Counted from the stretch's first letter, positions 16,864-26,169 are shown. The stretch: DNA of 64,000 bases from Ilyomonas sp965277535 (GCA_965277535.1 OZ255825.1:4526001-4590000), one strand, 5' to 3'. Notes: generated by a model from the letters alone, not told the origin. Translations and numbers: made by a program.

Positions 16864-18063
16864 TTACTTCTTCAATTGCTGAACGGCTACCACTGTGCCG
16901 CTGTTGTTTCGGATGAAATACAGGTTTTTGTTTTCTAAATAATCCGGTACGGGCGATTGAGTTGTTTGCATGACAGGTTGAACTAAAAACCGGTTCGTTA
17001 CAGAAAAGCTTGTGTCTGAAACATGACTGATGAAGGCACTGGAATCGGTACTTAACAGGTGCGTGTAATGATACATGGCTTCAAAACCTTTATAAACCAT
17101 ATCGCTGGGTCGCCCCACAAATTTTGCTCTGTAATCAGACGTTATATTTTTCACCAAACTATCATTTGACGCATAGTAAAACGGTGTTGAATAAACAATG
17201 TCAATGTTATTATAATTGTTGTTGAGTATCTTTTTAACACCGTCCCAATTGGGCATTCCAATGAGAGTGGTTTTGTACTTCGGATTGGCTCCCAACGCAG
17301 TTACGAGCGATGCAGCGAAGTTGGTATTGAGTGAGCCGCAAACAATCACGTTTTGTTTCGTGCTGTCGAGGTAAGGCTTTATGTTTTCAAACAAAACATT
17401 GTTGTTCAATTCCAAAACCTTGTATGCAAAATGATTTTTGATGAGGCTGTCGTTCGCTCTGAAATCAGCCAGAACTTTTCTTTCTGATGCTCCGCTTCGG
17501 GTGATAAACAAAGGTTTGTTGTAATAATAGTTTTGCTCAACAAAACGATAGATGGCCCCTACGTGCGTTTGCAAGGTAGAATTGAGCAAAACAAAAAACG
17601 GATTGGCGGTAACACCCGCATCGTTGGGATAGGTTACTGAAACAACAGGAATGTTGCTGGCGAATGAAAAGTCGGAAACGGCTTTTTGTTCGGTGCTGCT
17701 GGTAAGCGAAGCAATAATAAGCGAGAAGTTGAGCACCTTCATACTTTGCAGAATGCTGGTAATATTGGTATTTGCCTTTTTGGTGTCGTAAATCCAAACT
17801 TCAGCATTGATGTTTTCTTTGTTGAGCGAATCAATGGCAAGCATGACACCGTTGTAAAAATCAAGCCCGGTCAATATATATTGCGGCATGTTGTTGTTGC
17901 CGAGTTTGTAAGTATAATCGTTGAAAGCCGAATCAAGATACAACGGGCATAACAAAGCTATTTTCACTTTTTGGCTCCCTGGCAGAGATTGTGAAAACAA
18001 CGTAGCTGCATAAAAAAGGGGCAAAACCAAAAAGAGGTATTTCAAAGGTTGGCAACGCTTCAT
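16864..18063 (-). CDS. Periplasmic ligand-binding (ABC-type, LivJ-like) protein
   Basis: 399 residues from the ATG at 18063, which gives a clean signal peptide (MKRCQPLKYLFLVLPLFY, cleavage near LFSQ). The mature part shows the type I periplasmic binding fold: VKIALLCPLYLDSAF, a DFYNGVMLAIDSLNKENI helix, AEVWIYDTKK, SLIIASLTSSTEQKA, and VPVVSVTYPND. There are no ABC permease or ATPase genes beside it, so it may serve as a sensor or scaffold rather than a transport component. It starts 35 bases after guaA on the same strand and is probably co-transcribed. In Bacteroidota guaA is often followed by a LysM plus ligand-binding protein; here no LysM domain is present. Confidence 0.75.
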   Translation of the reverse strand: MKRCQPLKYLFLVLPLFYAATLFSQSLPGSQKVKIALLCPLYLDSAFNDYTYKLGNNNMPQYILTGLDFYNGVMLAIDSLNKENINAEVWIYDTKKANTNITSILQSMKVLNFSLIIASLTSSTEQKAVSDFSFASNIPVVSVTYPNDAGVTANPFFVLLNSTLQTHVGAIYRFVEQNYYYNKPLFITRSGASERKVLADFRANDSLIKNHFAYKVLELNNNVLFENIKPYLDSTKQNVIVCGSLNTNFAASLVTALGANPKYKTTLIGMPNWDGVKKILNNNYNNIDIVYSTPFYYASNDSLVKNITSDYRAKFVGRPSDMVYKGFEAMYHYTHLLSTDSSAFISHVSDTSFSVTNRFLVQPVMQTTQSPVPDYLENKNLYFIRNNSGTVVAVQQLKK

Positions 18064-18098
18064 TTGGAAGTTTGTTTTTGCACAAAAAATGATCAAAG

Positions 18099-19634
18099 TT
18101 ATTCCCACTCAATTGTTGCAGGCGGCTTGCTGCTAATGTCGTAAACAACGCGGTTAATGCCCCGCACATTGTTGATGATTTCGTTGGAAACATGCGCTAG
18201 AAAATCGTAAGGCAAGTGCGCCCAATCAGCCGTCATGCCATCCACTGAAGTTACGGCACGCAGGGCGACTGTGTGTTCGTACGTGCGTTCATCGCCCATG
18301 ACGCCAACACTTTTCACGGGCAGCAATATAGCACCTGCCTGCCAGATGGTATCGTATAAATGGTGCGATTTCAAAGCCCTGATATAAATATCATCTGCTT
18401 CCTGCAACAGCGCCACTTTTTCTTCTGTTATCTCACCCAAAATGCGGATTGCCAAACCCGGACCGGGGAATGGATGGCGCTGAATCATCGCTTTTGGAAT
18501 GCCCAGTTCGAGCCCCACTTTTCTTACTTCATCTTTGAAAAGAGACCGCAACGGCTCTACCAAACTGAGGTGCATTTTTTGGGGCAAGCCACCTACATTG
18601 TGATGCGATTTAATGGTAACGGAAGGACCATGAACGCTTACACTTTCTATCACGTCCGGATAGATGGTTCCTTGTCCCAGAAACCGCGCTTGGGGTACTT
18701 TTGTAGCTTCTTCCTGAAACACATCAATGAACGTTTTGCCGATGGCTTTTCGCTTCAGTTCCGGATCAGTTTTATCTTTTAATGCTTCATAAAACAATCC
18801 TTTTGCATCAATGCCGGTAACATTCAAACCAATGTTTTGATAGGTTGATAAAACCTGTTCAAATTCATCTTTGCGAAGCACGCCGTTGTCAACAAAAATA
18901 CCATGCAACCGATCACCAATGGCGCGACTGATAAGGGTTGCAGCCACTGTGCTATCCACGCCGCCACTCAATGCCATAATCACATGCGCATTGCCAATTT
19001 GCTCCTGCAAGTAAGCAATGGTTTCATGTATAAAAGAAGCAGGCGTCCAGTCCTGTTTGCAATGACAAACATTCACCAAAAAGTTGCGGATGATTTTTTT
19101 TCCTTCGGTAGAATGATATACTTCGGGATGAAACTGTAAGCCAAACACCGGGCGTGTATCGTGCGTTTGGTACCGAAACGCAGCCACCGGGATGCTATCG
19201 GTGGTAGCGGTAATTTCAAACCCTGCGGGCAATTGATGGATAGAATCGCTGTGGCTCATCCATACCTGGCTCATATCAGTAACATCGCGCAGCAAAAGAT
19301 CGTCTTGTTTGATGTGAAGTTTTGCTCTTCCGTATTCGCGTTTGTTCGATTTGTTCACTTCACCGCCCAATAGTTTTGCTGTTAATTGTGCACCATAACA
19401 CAAACCCAAAACGGGCAAGTCTTTACTAATGCCTGCCACATCTACCATTGGCGCGTTGTTGTCGTTCACGCTAAATGGTGAGCCACTTAAAATGATGCCT
19501 TTTAAAGAAGGATCGGGGGTAAATGGTTTGAGGTAGGGAATGATTTCGCAATACACAGATGCTTCGCGAACGGCGCGTGCAATGAGTTGTGTGTACTGAC
19601 TGCCAAAATCGAGGATGATAATTTTTTCGGTCAT
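18099..19634 (-). CDS. guaA: GMP synthase (glutamine-hydrolysing)
   Basis: Converts XMP to GMP with ATP and glutamine, the last step of de novo GMP synthesis. The 511-residue product has the class I amidotransferase domain first: nucleophile Cys at about residue 79 in LGLCYGAQ, and His169/Glu171 in GLQFHPEV. The ATP pyrophosphatase P-loop SGGVDST is at about 223-229, and the dimerisation domain follows (HPFPGPGLAIRILGE) with the standard ending PPATIEWE. The start at 19634 (MTEKIIILDFGSQ) fits the family; the longer frame upstream is not conserved. The ligand-binding protein gene lies immediately downstream. Confidence 0.97.
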   Translation of the reverse strand: MTEKIIILDFGSQYTQLIARAVREASVYCEIIPYLKPFTPDPSLKGIILSGSPFSVNDNNAPMVDVAGISKDLPVLGLCYGAQLTAKLLGGEVNKSNKREYGRAKLHIKQDDLLLRDVTDMSQVWMSHSDSIHQLPAGFEITATTDSIPVAAFRYQTHDTRPVFGLQFHPEVYHSTEGKKIIRNFLVNVCHCKQDWTPASFIHETIAYLQEQIGNAHVIMALSGGVDSTVAATLISRAIGDRLHGIFVDNGVLRKDEFEQVLSTYQNIGLNVTGIDAKGLFYEALKDKTDPELKRKAIGKTFIDVFQEEATKVPQARFLGQGTIYPDVIESVSVHGPSVTIKSHHNVGGLPQKMHLSLVEPLRSLFKDEVRKVGLELGIPKAMIQRHPFPGPGLAIRILGEITEEKVALLQEADDIYIRALKSHHLYDTIWQAGAILLPVKSVGVMGDERTYEHTVALRAVTSVDGMTADWAHLPYDFLAHVSNEIINNVRGINRVVYDISSKPPATIEWE

Positions 19635-20234
19635 TTGGCTGCGAAGGTAAAAGTGAAAATGATAATGAAAGAAAAGCTGTTTTTGTTCAGGTTTGTTTTT
19701 GTTGAAAAAAGTGATGAAAGGGTTGTGAATGTTGGGCGGAGAGCTGCACAAAAGTTTCAAATAGGACGCTGGCTGCAGGCCATGGCGACCACATGTTTGA
19801 GTATCCTGCCTGAATCAATGATAAGGAACGGATGTCTTTCTGAAGTATTTTTAACTGGTTGTGCGAAAGTAATAACACTATTAAAGGAAAATAAAAGAAG
19901 TAGAGTAAGCTTGCTTTTTAAAAGAATTCATTTACAGCATGAATTGCCAAATTATAAAAATCGCCCGGGTATCAGGAAGCGTTAGATGAAATTGAATTTA
20001 GCGAAGTTTTGTTTTACGGCAATATACAACGAACAGTATTTGGTGCTGTGTAAGCAATTAACGTCTCATTGTATAGCTTTCTGTGCGCGTCGGTTAAGTG
20101 GCATTGCAGTATCATACTATTATCGCCCTGTATTTCATTGCCCTTACAAAAAATAGAAAGCACCGATAATTCATTTCTTCAGAAATCCTCAATAAACCTT
20201 TTACGGTATCTTTAGTCTTACTGTTTTTACAGCT
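19635..20234. other. Intergenic region without recognisable gene
   Basis: Between the divergent genes guaA and the DUF6515 gene. Open frames here are short and have no family pattern. A TATCTTTA word near 20207-20214 could be the -7 box for the gene at 20235. Nothing else could be supported. Confidence 0.5.
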
Positions 20235-21152
20235 ATGAAAACGATAATCAGAAACGTACTATTCGTTAGTTTGCTATTCGCTGGCATATCTACAATTGCT
20301 AACGCGCAAAGAGGCGGAAGATTTTCTTCCGGAAGCCGCTCGTACAGAGGAAGCTATGGAAGAGGAGGTGCGGTAAGCCGCCCTTCAGGCGTTTATAACC
20401 GAGGCTACGCAGGTGGTTATGCAGGCGGAATTTACCGTGGTGGTAGCGTTTATGGCGGAGGTTACAGACCCGTTTACTCACATGCACCGATGATTTTCAG
20501 AGGTGGTTATTCGCCATATTTCGGTCCGCGTTATTATGGCGTACCCAGAGGAAGCATCTCTATTCATTTTGGTGGCTATCCTTACTATTATTACGGTGGC
20601 ACGTTTTATCGTCCGTTTGGCGGGTATTACCGCAGTATATTTCCGCCCATTGGTTTACAAATTGGCATTCTTCCTCCCGGTTATTTTCCTTTCTATTTAG
20701 GGCAAGATCCTTATTATTTTTATAACGGTACATATTATCGTCCTTATGACAATGGCTACCAGGTAGTTGATGCGCCAATGGGTGCACAAGTGCCCAATTT
20801 ACCACAAGGTGCAAAATCGGTTTCTGTAAACGGAGAAAAGTTTTATGAACTGAATGGCACCTACTATAAAGAAGACCGTGATGCACACGGAAATGAAGTA
20901 TATACAGTAGTGGGTAAAAATGGAGAAATTAATAATACAGATCAAGGTGGTCAACCGCAATCAGCAACGCCTAAAGTGGGTGACACAGTATCTCAATTGC
21001 CAGCCAATAGCCGAACTATTACGCTGAATGGGCAAACACTTTATGTATCTCCCGATGATACATATTATAGGGCTGAAAATGACGGAACTTATACCGTAGT
21101 AGGCGTAGCAGGTTCTCTTCACCAACCAAGTTCTTATAATAACGCTTTATAA
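20235..21152 (+). CDS. Secreted DUF6515-family Gly/Tyr-rich protein
   Basis: 305 residues. A signal peptide (MKTIIRNVLFVSLLFAG, cleavage near ANAQ) is followed by an RGG/SRSYRGSYGRGG low-complexity region to about residue 80. Then comes a Tyr/Pro-rich segment with repeats of the YYYYGGTFYRPF and DPYYFYNGTYYRPY type. Two similar C-terminal units follow, each with LPxGxxxxxxNGxxxYxxxxTYYxxE and a YTVVG strand (about residues 185-235 and 250-295). This matches DUF6515, exported proteins of unknown role common in Bacteroidota; a surface or matrix role is a guess. It is monocistronic with a strong terminator. Confidence 0.85.
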   Translation: MKTIIRNVLFVSLLFAGISTIANAQRGGRFSSGSRSYRGSYGRGGAVSRPSGVYNRGYAGGYAGGIYRGGSVYGGGYRPVYSHAPMIFRGGYSPYFGPRYYGVPRGSISIHFGGYPYYYYGGTFYRPFGGYYRSIFPPIGLQIGILPPGYFPFYLGQDPYYFYNGTYYRPYDNGYQVVDAPMGAQVPNLPQGAKSVSVNGEKFYELNGTYYKEDRDAHGNEVYTVVGKNGEINNTDQGGQPQSATPKVGDTVSQLPANSRTITLNGQTLYVSPDDTYYRAENDGTYTVVGVAGSLHQPSSYNNAL

Positions 21153-21172
21153 AAATTATTGAATCCAAACGC

Positions 21173-21204
21173 AAAAAAGGTCAACGCAATGTTGGCCTTT
21201 TTGT
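21173..21204 (+). terminator. Rho-independent terminator of the DUF6515 gene
   Basis: AAAAAGGTCAAC, loop GCAAT, GTTGGCCTTTTT followed by more T. It starts about 20 bases after the stop codon. Confidence 0.85.
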
Positions 21205-21280
21205 TTTCTTGTTGTCTATTGTTTAAGCTTCGCCGAATTTAGTGCTTGTGCTTAATCATTTTAAAATATATACTCATTTC

Positions 21281-21310
21281 TTTTACCCATTTTACATAAA
21301 ATGGGTAAAA
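21281..21310. promoter_or_regulatory. 30-base near-perfect palindrome
   Basis: TTTTACCCATTTTA, centre CA, then TAAAATGGGTAAAA: 14 paired bases on each side. The tiny centre suits a protein-binding operator or a recombination/cruciform site better than a terminator. It lies between the DUF6515 terminator and the first attC-like site of this region. Confidence 0.5.
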
Positions 21311-21350
21311 GCAAAAAACATTTGCAAATCGGGTGTTAGTTTAAATTGTC

Positions 21351-21546
21351 GCTAACGAAAAAGTATTTGCGATGGCAGGATATTCATGAACGTCCAGCCG
21401 GTACAAATGCCTTATTGAAAATATTTTGTTGAAGATAACATTTGCAGCTTAATTATTAACGTCAAGCCAGAACTGAAGCTGAGTATAGATTTGCTGCCGA
21501 TTGCTCTTCCGTCCAGCCCTGCTATTGCAAATACTCATGTTGTGCG
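21351..21546 (-). other. attC-like hairpin 3' of the gene at 21556
   Basis: Left: GCTAACG (21351-21357) then AGTATTTGCGATGGCAGG (21362-21379). Right: CCTGCTATTGCAAATACT (21518-21535), then ATGTTGTGCGG. The arms pair with two mismatches. The large loop holds CGTCCAGCC / CGTCAAGCC words and AACTGAAGCTGA (21471-21482), which recur in other sites. It ends 10 bases from the stop codon of the unknown gene. Confidence 0.6.
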
Positions 21547-21555
21547 GTCGTTTTT

Positions 21556-22119
21556 TCACGTCAGATTTTGCTCAACTAAATCAAACTGTCTGCAAAACAT
21601 TTGAATATTTAACGGTCTACCATGATGCCATTTTTTTAAAGTGTCACAACAATATGCTTCTAAAAATTTACATGACTTTGCCATTTCTCTAATTCTATTC
21701 ATATTTTGTTCCCCATTCGTAGTATGATAATTAGTCAAAGGATAAGTGATTGTAAATTTTTCACCGTGTTCAAGTTTTAAAGGAATTGTTTTATTGTTGT
21801 CAATCTTTTCATGCGCGAATGTAAAACCGCAATATGACGTTGGTATTATTCGATAATTATAAGCTTTAAAAAAATATCTGTCAATGTAAGTTGCTGTTTT
21901 TGCTTTATTAATAATTGTGACAAGAAGATAATGTCCTCCACGGCGACCATCTATTAATTCATTGTCGTGATTTCTCTTAACAAAGCTACTTACTTCAATT
22001 ACAAGATTTCGTCTAAGTTCTTTTCGTTCAAGGTAGCGAAAAATAAAAAGAATTGTCGAGATTATTGCTCCATAAATTGCAAGTACTGTTGTTATATTTA
22101 TGTTGAGTAAAAAGTACAT
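21556..22119 (-). CDS. Unknown membrane-anchored protein
   Basis: 187 residues, not recognised. One N-terminal transmembrane helix (about residues 8-27, TTVLAIYGAIISTILFIF) is followed by a basic stretch (RYLERKELRRN) and then a mostly beta-strand domain (GGHYLLVTIINKAKTATYID; HGEKFTITYPL). The topology suggests a short anchor and a cytoplasmic or periplasmic beta domain. The layout recalls accessory genes of defence islands, but no motif supports this. The base composition is AT-rich. It lies exactly between two attC-like hairpins (21351-21546 at its 3' end, 22139-22224 at its 5' end), as an integron cassette gene would. Confidence 0.6.
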   Translation of the reverse strand: MYFLLNINITTVLAIYGAIISTILFIFRYLERKELRRNLVIEVSSFVKRNHDNELIDGRRGGHYLLVTIINKAKTATYIDRYFFKAYNYRIIPTSYCGFTFAHEKIDNNKTIPLKLEHGEKFTITYPLTNYHTTNGEQNMNRIREMAKSCKFLEAYCCDTLKKWHHGRPLNIQMFCRQFDLVEQNLT

Positions 22120-22138
22120 AGTCTGTCAATTAAAATGC

Positions 22139-22224
22139 CACACAACGTTTAAGGCTTTGTGGCGGCGCATTGCGTACAGTCGTGCTTGAGATGTGTCGCG
22201 CTGCCACAAAACCTCTTGTTACCT
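22139..22224 (-). other. attC-like hairpin between two cassette-like genes
   Basis: ACACAACG (22140-22147), left arm GGCTTTGTGGCGGCGC (22153-22168), right arm GCGCTGCCACAAAACC (22198-22213), end GTTACC (22218-22223). At 86 bases, with ACAAC...GTTAC boundaries and a central loop of about 30 bases, it falls in the size range of classical attC sites (about 57-141 bases). Confidence 0.6.
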
Positions 22225-22366
22225 GCTGCTTTAGTTTGTCAACATGAACAAGCCAGCCAAAGTTACACAAAACGAAAAAGGCACAAAACCAAACGCTGCT
22301 TGTCAGCCTTGTCAACATAGAAAACTAAGCAAAACCAAAACGACAGCTGGCTGTCAAAAAGTAGCA

Positions 22367-22562
22367 GGTAACGAACAGGGCTTTGTGCAGGCAGGGCATT
22401 GTTGTTTGTCCAGCCCGGAACTGCAGCCCAATAAAGAAATAAAAGTACAAGATAACAACTAAAAGCCCAACAGAATTCCGTCCAGCCCGAACCGAAGTAC
22501 AGCGATGCAAACAGCCTAAGTTTGAACGTCAAGCCCTGCTTGCACAAAACCCCATGTTAGCT
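22367..22562 (-). other. attC-like hairpin 3' of the gene at 22576
   Basis: GGTAACG (22368-22373), left arm GGGCTTTGTGCAGGCAGGGC (22378-22397), right arm GCCCTGCTTGCACAAAACCC (22533-22552), end TGTTAGC. The arms pair with two mismatches. The loop repeats the GTCCAGCCCGGAACTG / GTCCAGCCCGAAC words, like the loop at 21351-21546. It ends 13 bases from the stop codon of the neighbouring gene. The 140 bases between this site and the previous one hold no convincing gene. Confidence 0.6.
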
Positions 22563-22575
22563 GCTGCCAAAATGT

Positions 22576-23571
22576 TTAAAGTTTTATGTCACTTGGCGAA
22601 ATAGCAGAAACCACACTAAAACCTGTTGTCTTTGAAAACTTCATATTGTGAATGAAGTTTTTCATAGAGTCTGATGGGTCGATTGTTTCAAAATTTAATT
22701 TGTCAAGTGTTGTTGCAGGAATAACAACCGATAAAATAATTTGTTGTTCCAAATGTCCATTGATAGGATTTACCATTTCACTTTGAACATTTACAAAAAC
22801 ATAGTTTAAAGGAAGGAATGAAATAACTTCCCTTGCAACACGAAGAACACAACTGCAAATGTAGTCTTGATACAACTCGTAGAATTTACCAACTGGCATT
22901 TTCTTTTTTGAAACTTTGCCTGTTGATGTTTGTGTCAAAACGAAGTCTGGAATTACAGTTACGCCATTTGCAGATAATGTTACTGTCAAATATTCTTTTT
23001 CAAATACAATGTTAACTCCACTTCCTAATTCTTTGATGTCTGAAAAAGGGTCTAAATGTTCAAGAACATTTTTGTATGCTTCTGTGTCCGATGAAAGAAC
23101 ACCTTTTGCAAAGTCTTGATACTTTTTCCATTCATTATAGTCTGCATTATATTGTTTTAAACTGCTTTCATAGTCGTTCTTGTCTGCACCTTTTGCAGAT
23201 ACTACAAGTGCTTCCAATTTCTGCAATTTCTTTTTTGTCGAACCAAATAATTTGTCAAAGAAAGTAGGTGTGTAGTTTGCTAAATTATATTCTGCGTCTT
23301 TTTGCTTTTTGTCTAGCAATATAGGTTTGGCTGGTTCTGCTTCACTCAATATGTCGTGCCAATCAATCTGTTCACTTGTGTCTTTGTGTGTCGAAGAAAT
23401 TAATTCTATGTAGTCATTGTATTCCTGAACTGCTCTTTGTCCATTTTCAAATGCTTCTTGTTTAAGCATAGACTTGTACTGCTTTGAAGCATTACTGGCT
23501 CGTCTTTTTTCTGACCTTTCAATACGTCTGGCAATAGCAATGCCTGTTCTTAAATTTCCTTTCCAACTCAT
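22576..23571 (-). CDS. Unknown cytoplasmic protein with helical N-terminal half
   Basis: 331 residues, not recognised. No signal peptide or membrane helix. Residues 1-60 are strongly basic and helical (RTGIAIARRIERSEKRRASN). Residues about 95-165 are Lys/Glu-rich and probably coiled (STKKKLQKLEALVV, SLKQYNADYNEWKKYQ). The C-terminal half looks globular with beta strands (LTVTLSANGVTVIPDFVLTQ; QQIILSVVIPATTL). AT-rich composition and an attC-like hairpin at the 3' end make it cassette-like. No function is proposed. Confidence 0.65.
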   Translation of the reverse strand: MSWKGNLRTGIAIARRIERSEKRRASNASKQYKSMLKQEAFENGQRAVQEYNDYIELISSTHKDTSEQIDWHDILSEAEPAKPILLDKKQKDAEYNLANYTPTFFDKLFGSTKKKLQKLEALVVSAKGADKNDYESSLKQYNADYNEWKKYQDFAKGVLSSDTEAYKNVLEHLDPFSDIKELGSGVNIVFEKEYLTVTLSANGVTVIPDFVLTQTSTGKVSKKKMPVGKFYELYQDYICSCVLRVAREVISFLPLNYVFVNVQSEMVNPINGHLEQQIILSVVIPATTLDKLNFETIDPSDSMKNFIHNMKFSKTTGFSVVSAISPSDIKL

Positions 23572-23771
23572 AAATTATGAAGTTTTTGGGTGTCGCAAAT
23601 TGGTTGCAGCTAACTCAAAAATAGACGCAATTATTTAGCCTACCAAATCCGCGCACTTTGTCTACAATACCTTACAAATCAAACACAATATAAAAACGTG
23701 CAAAAACAAAAATCCTCGCCAATACAACTTCCACGCTTTTCTATTGTTGTCTTATAAAACACAACACCGCT

Positions 23772-26165
23772 TTACTCCTTCATCATCTTCTTCACCACCT
23801 CAATCACATCTTCCGCATTGGGTTTGCTGAAATAATCGCCATCGCTGCCATACGCAGGGCGGTGTGGTTTGGCAGTAAGGGTTCGTGGCGCTACATCCAA
23901 ATGTTTATAGCCGTTTTGCACTTCCATCACCCGATTGTACATATAACCTGACGCACCGCCCGGCACATCTTCATCTACAAAAACAATGCGGTTGGTTTTC
24001 TGCAACGATTGCACAATGCGATGATCAATATCAAATGGTAAAAGGGTTTGCACATCAATTACTTCACAGCTAACACCTAATGTTTGCAAACGGTCAGCCG
24101 CTTCCATAATAATGCGAAGCACTGAGCCATACGAAACAATCGTTACATCGCTTCCTTCTCGTATCACTTCAGGCACGCCAAGCGGAACGGTGAAGTCGTA
24201 TAAATTGGAAGGCAGTTTTTCTTTTAACCGATAACCATTCAGGCTTTCAATCACCAGCCCCGGATCATTACCACGAAGCAAGGTATTGTACATGCCGGCA
24301 GCCTGCGTCATGTTGCGCGGCACGCAAACGTACATGCCACGAAGTGCGTTAATAATCATTCCTAAAGGAGAGCCGCTGTGCCAGATGCCTTCCAAACGAT
24401 GGCCGCGCGTGCGCACAATCAGCGGACAACTTTGTGTGCCTGCCGTGCGGTAATGCAGGGAAGCAACATCATCAGTTAAGGTATTTAATGTGTAAACCAA
24501 ATAATCAAGGTATTGAATTTCGGCAATCGCCCGCAATCCCCGATAGGCAAGCCCGTAGCCCTGACCAATAATTGTATTTTCGCGGATGCCGGTATCAAAA
24601 ATTCGATGCTTTCCATATTTTTCCTGCAATCCTGCAAAGCCCTGGTTTACATCGCCGATTTTGCCAACATCTTCACCAAAAGCAAAGATGGTTTTGTTGT
24701 TTTCAAACAAGGTATCAAAATACGCATTCAGCAATTCAAAGCCGTTTACTGTTTTGGCATCTGCCGGAACAATGGCTTTTACTTCTTTTACTTTTACCGC
24801 ACTTTTGGTTCCTTCGTTGTACAGGTAAGAATCGTAGCGATGCCTGTTTTCTTCTCCCAATTGCTGGTAATACGCTACTACATCGGCCTTCGCAGTTTCA
24901 TTAGAAACGAGTTCGGTGGTTTGGGCAAGCGAGTGCAAAATATCGCGGCGCGAAAGATCGCGGTTGCGTTCTAAATTGTTGGCTAACTGCTGCAGCAATT
25001 TGGCGGTTACTTCGTTGCCTGCTGTGATGCTTTTTATCAGATTCACTGCTGTGGCAGCTTCTTCTTTTATGGGTGTTATGTAAAGGTTCCATGCTTTGTC
25101 GCGTGCTTCCCGCACTTCTTTTCGTATGTTCATTCGTATGGCATCCAACTCCGCCTCATCAGCAATGCCGTTTTCAATAATCCATTCCTTAAATTTCTTT
25201 ACATCATCCCATTCGCGTTCCCAGTGCAGGCGTTCAGCACTCTTGTAACGTTCATGACTTCCTGATGTGGAATGACCTTGCGGCTGCGTAAGCTCTTCTA
25301 CATGAAATACAGCAGGCACATGCGTTTCGCGCACTTTTTTTAATGCTTCTTCAAACACTTCGCACAAGCCGGCATAATCCCAGCCTTTCACACGATAAAT
25401 GTCAATTCCATTCGTATTGTCCTTCTTTTGAAAACCTTTTAAAGCTGCCGAAATAGAGCCTTTTGTGGTTTGATATTTTACAGGAACCGAAATGCCATAA
25501 CCATCATCCCAAACAAACACAGCGAGAGGCACCTGCAACACACCGGCTGCATTGATGGTTTCCCAGAACACACCTTCAGAAGTGGACGAGTCGCCAATGG
25601 TGCAAAAACAAACTTCGTTGCCTTCGTTCGATAACTCTTTTAAATGATGCAATGATTCATTTGCACGAAACATTTTTGAGGCAAAAGCAAACCCTAATGC
25701 ACGTGGCATTTGACCGGCAGTAGGCGACAAATCTGCCGACACATTTTTCAATTGTGCCAGCGGGAGCCAGTTGCCATCTTTATCTACATTGGGTGTTGAA
25801 AAATGTCCAACCATTTGCCTGCCTGCACTAAAGGGTTCATGATGCGGATTAGGGTCGGCATACAACTGTGCAAAAAACTGTTCAAGTGTTGCCAAACCAG
25901 AAGATAACATAAACGTTTGATCGCGGTAATAACCAGCTCTGAAATCGCCAGGCTGAAAAAATTTCGCCATGGCCGTTTGTGCTACTTCTTTGCCATCGCT
26001 AAACACACCAAATTTAGCTTTCCCCGTAAGCACTTCGCGTCTGCCCATCAGGCTGGCTTCACGGCTGATCATACACTTGGTGTAATCGTTCAACACTTCT
26101 TTCCGGAAGGCTTCGTAAGAAAGCATGGCTTCGTTTTCGGCAGTAGTAGATAGCATCGTTTCCAT
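23772..26165 (-). CDS. Fused E1 alpha/beta subunit of a 2-oxo acid dehydrogenase (TPP-dependent)
   Basis: 797 residues. The N-terminal half is an E1-alpha domain: RDQTFMLSSG near residue 80 and a TPP motif of GDSSTSEGVFWETINAAG type, followed by VWDDGYGISVP. After a linker of about 100 residues comes the E1-beta half: FAFGEDVGKIGDVNQGFAG, DTGIRENTIIGQGYGLA, and RTRGHRLEGIWHSGSP. The two halves are separate proteins in many bacteria but fused in this phylum. The enzyme would decarboxylate a branched-chain 2-oxo acid or pyruvate-like substrate and pass the acyl group to an E2 elsewhere. The ATG at 26165 is used; Met4 and Met14 are alternatives. Confidence 0.9.
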   Translation of the reverse strand: METMLSTTAENEAMLSYEAFRKEVLNDYTKCMISREASLMGRREVLTGKAKFGVFSDGKEVAQTAMAKFFQPGDFRAGYYRDQTFMLSSGLATLEQFFAQLYADPNPHHEPFSAGRQMVGHFSTPNVDKDGNWLPLAQLKNVSADLSPTAGQMPRALGFAFASKMFRANESLHHLKELSNEGNEVCFCTIGDSSTSEGVFWETINAAGVLQVPLAVFVWDDGYGISVPVKYQTTKGSISAALKGFQKKDNTNGIDIYRVKGWDYAGLCEVFEEALKKVRETHVPAVFHVEELTQPQGHSTSGSHERYKSAERLHWEREWDDVKKFKEWIIENGIADEAELDAIRMNIRKEVREARDKAWNLYITPIKEEAATAVNLIKSITAGNEVTAKLLQQLANNLERNRDLSRRDILHSLAQTTELVSNETAKADVVAYYQQLGEENRHRYDSYLYNEGTKSAVKVKEVKAIVPADAKTVNGFELLNAYFDTLFENNKTIFAFGEDVGKIGDVNQGFAGLQEKYGKHRIFDTGIRENTIIGQGYGLAYRGLRAIAEIQYLDYLVYTLNTLTDDVASLHYRTAGTQSCPLIVRTRGHRLEGIWHSGSPLGMIINALRGMYVCVPRNMTQAAGMYNTLLRGNDPGLVIESLNGYRLKEKLPSNLYDFTVPLGVPEVIREGSDVTIVSYGSVLRIIMEAADRLQTLGVSCEVIDVQTLLPFDIDHRIVQSLQKTNRIVFVDEDVPGGASGYMYNRVMEVQNGYKHLDVAPRTLTAKPHRPAYGSDGDYFSKPNAEDVIEVVKKMMKE

Positions 26166-26169
26166 GTGT

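Noticed and set aside
18071..18081. GCAAAAACAAA copies as -33 promoter elements
   Set aside because: Checked downstream of several copies: no TAnnTTTG box follows at the expected 19-20 bases, and copies often lie behind genes rather than before them.
19587..19985. Plus-strand open frame of 132 codons between guaA and the DUF6515 gene
   Set aside because: Begins antisense within guaA and has no conserved pattern; better explained as intergenic.
22244..22462. Small frames between two attC-like hairpins
   Set aside because: They run into the arm of the hairpin and have no ribosome site or recognisable product.
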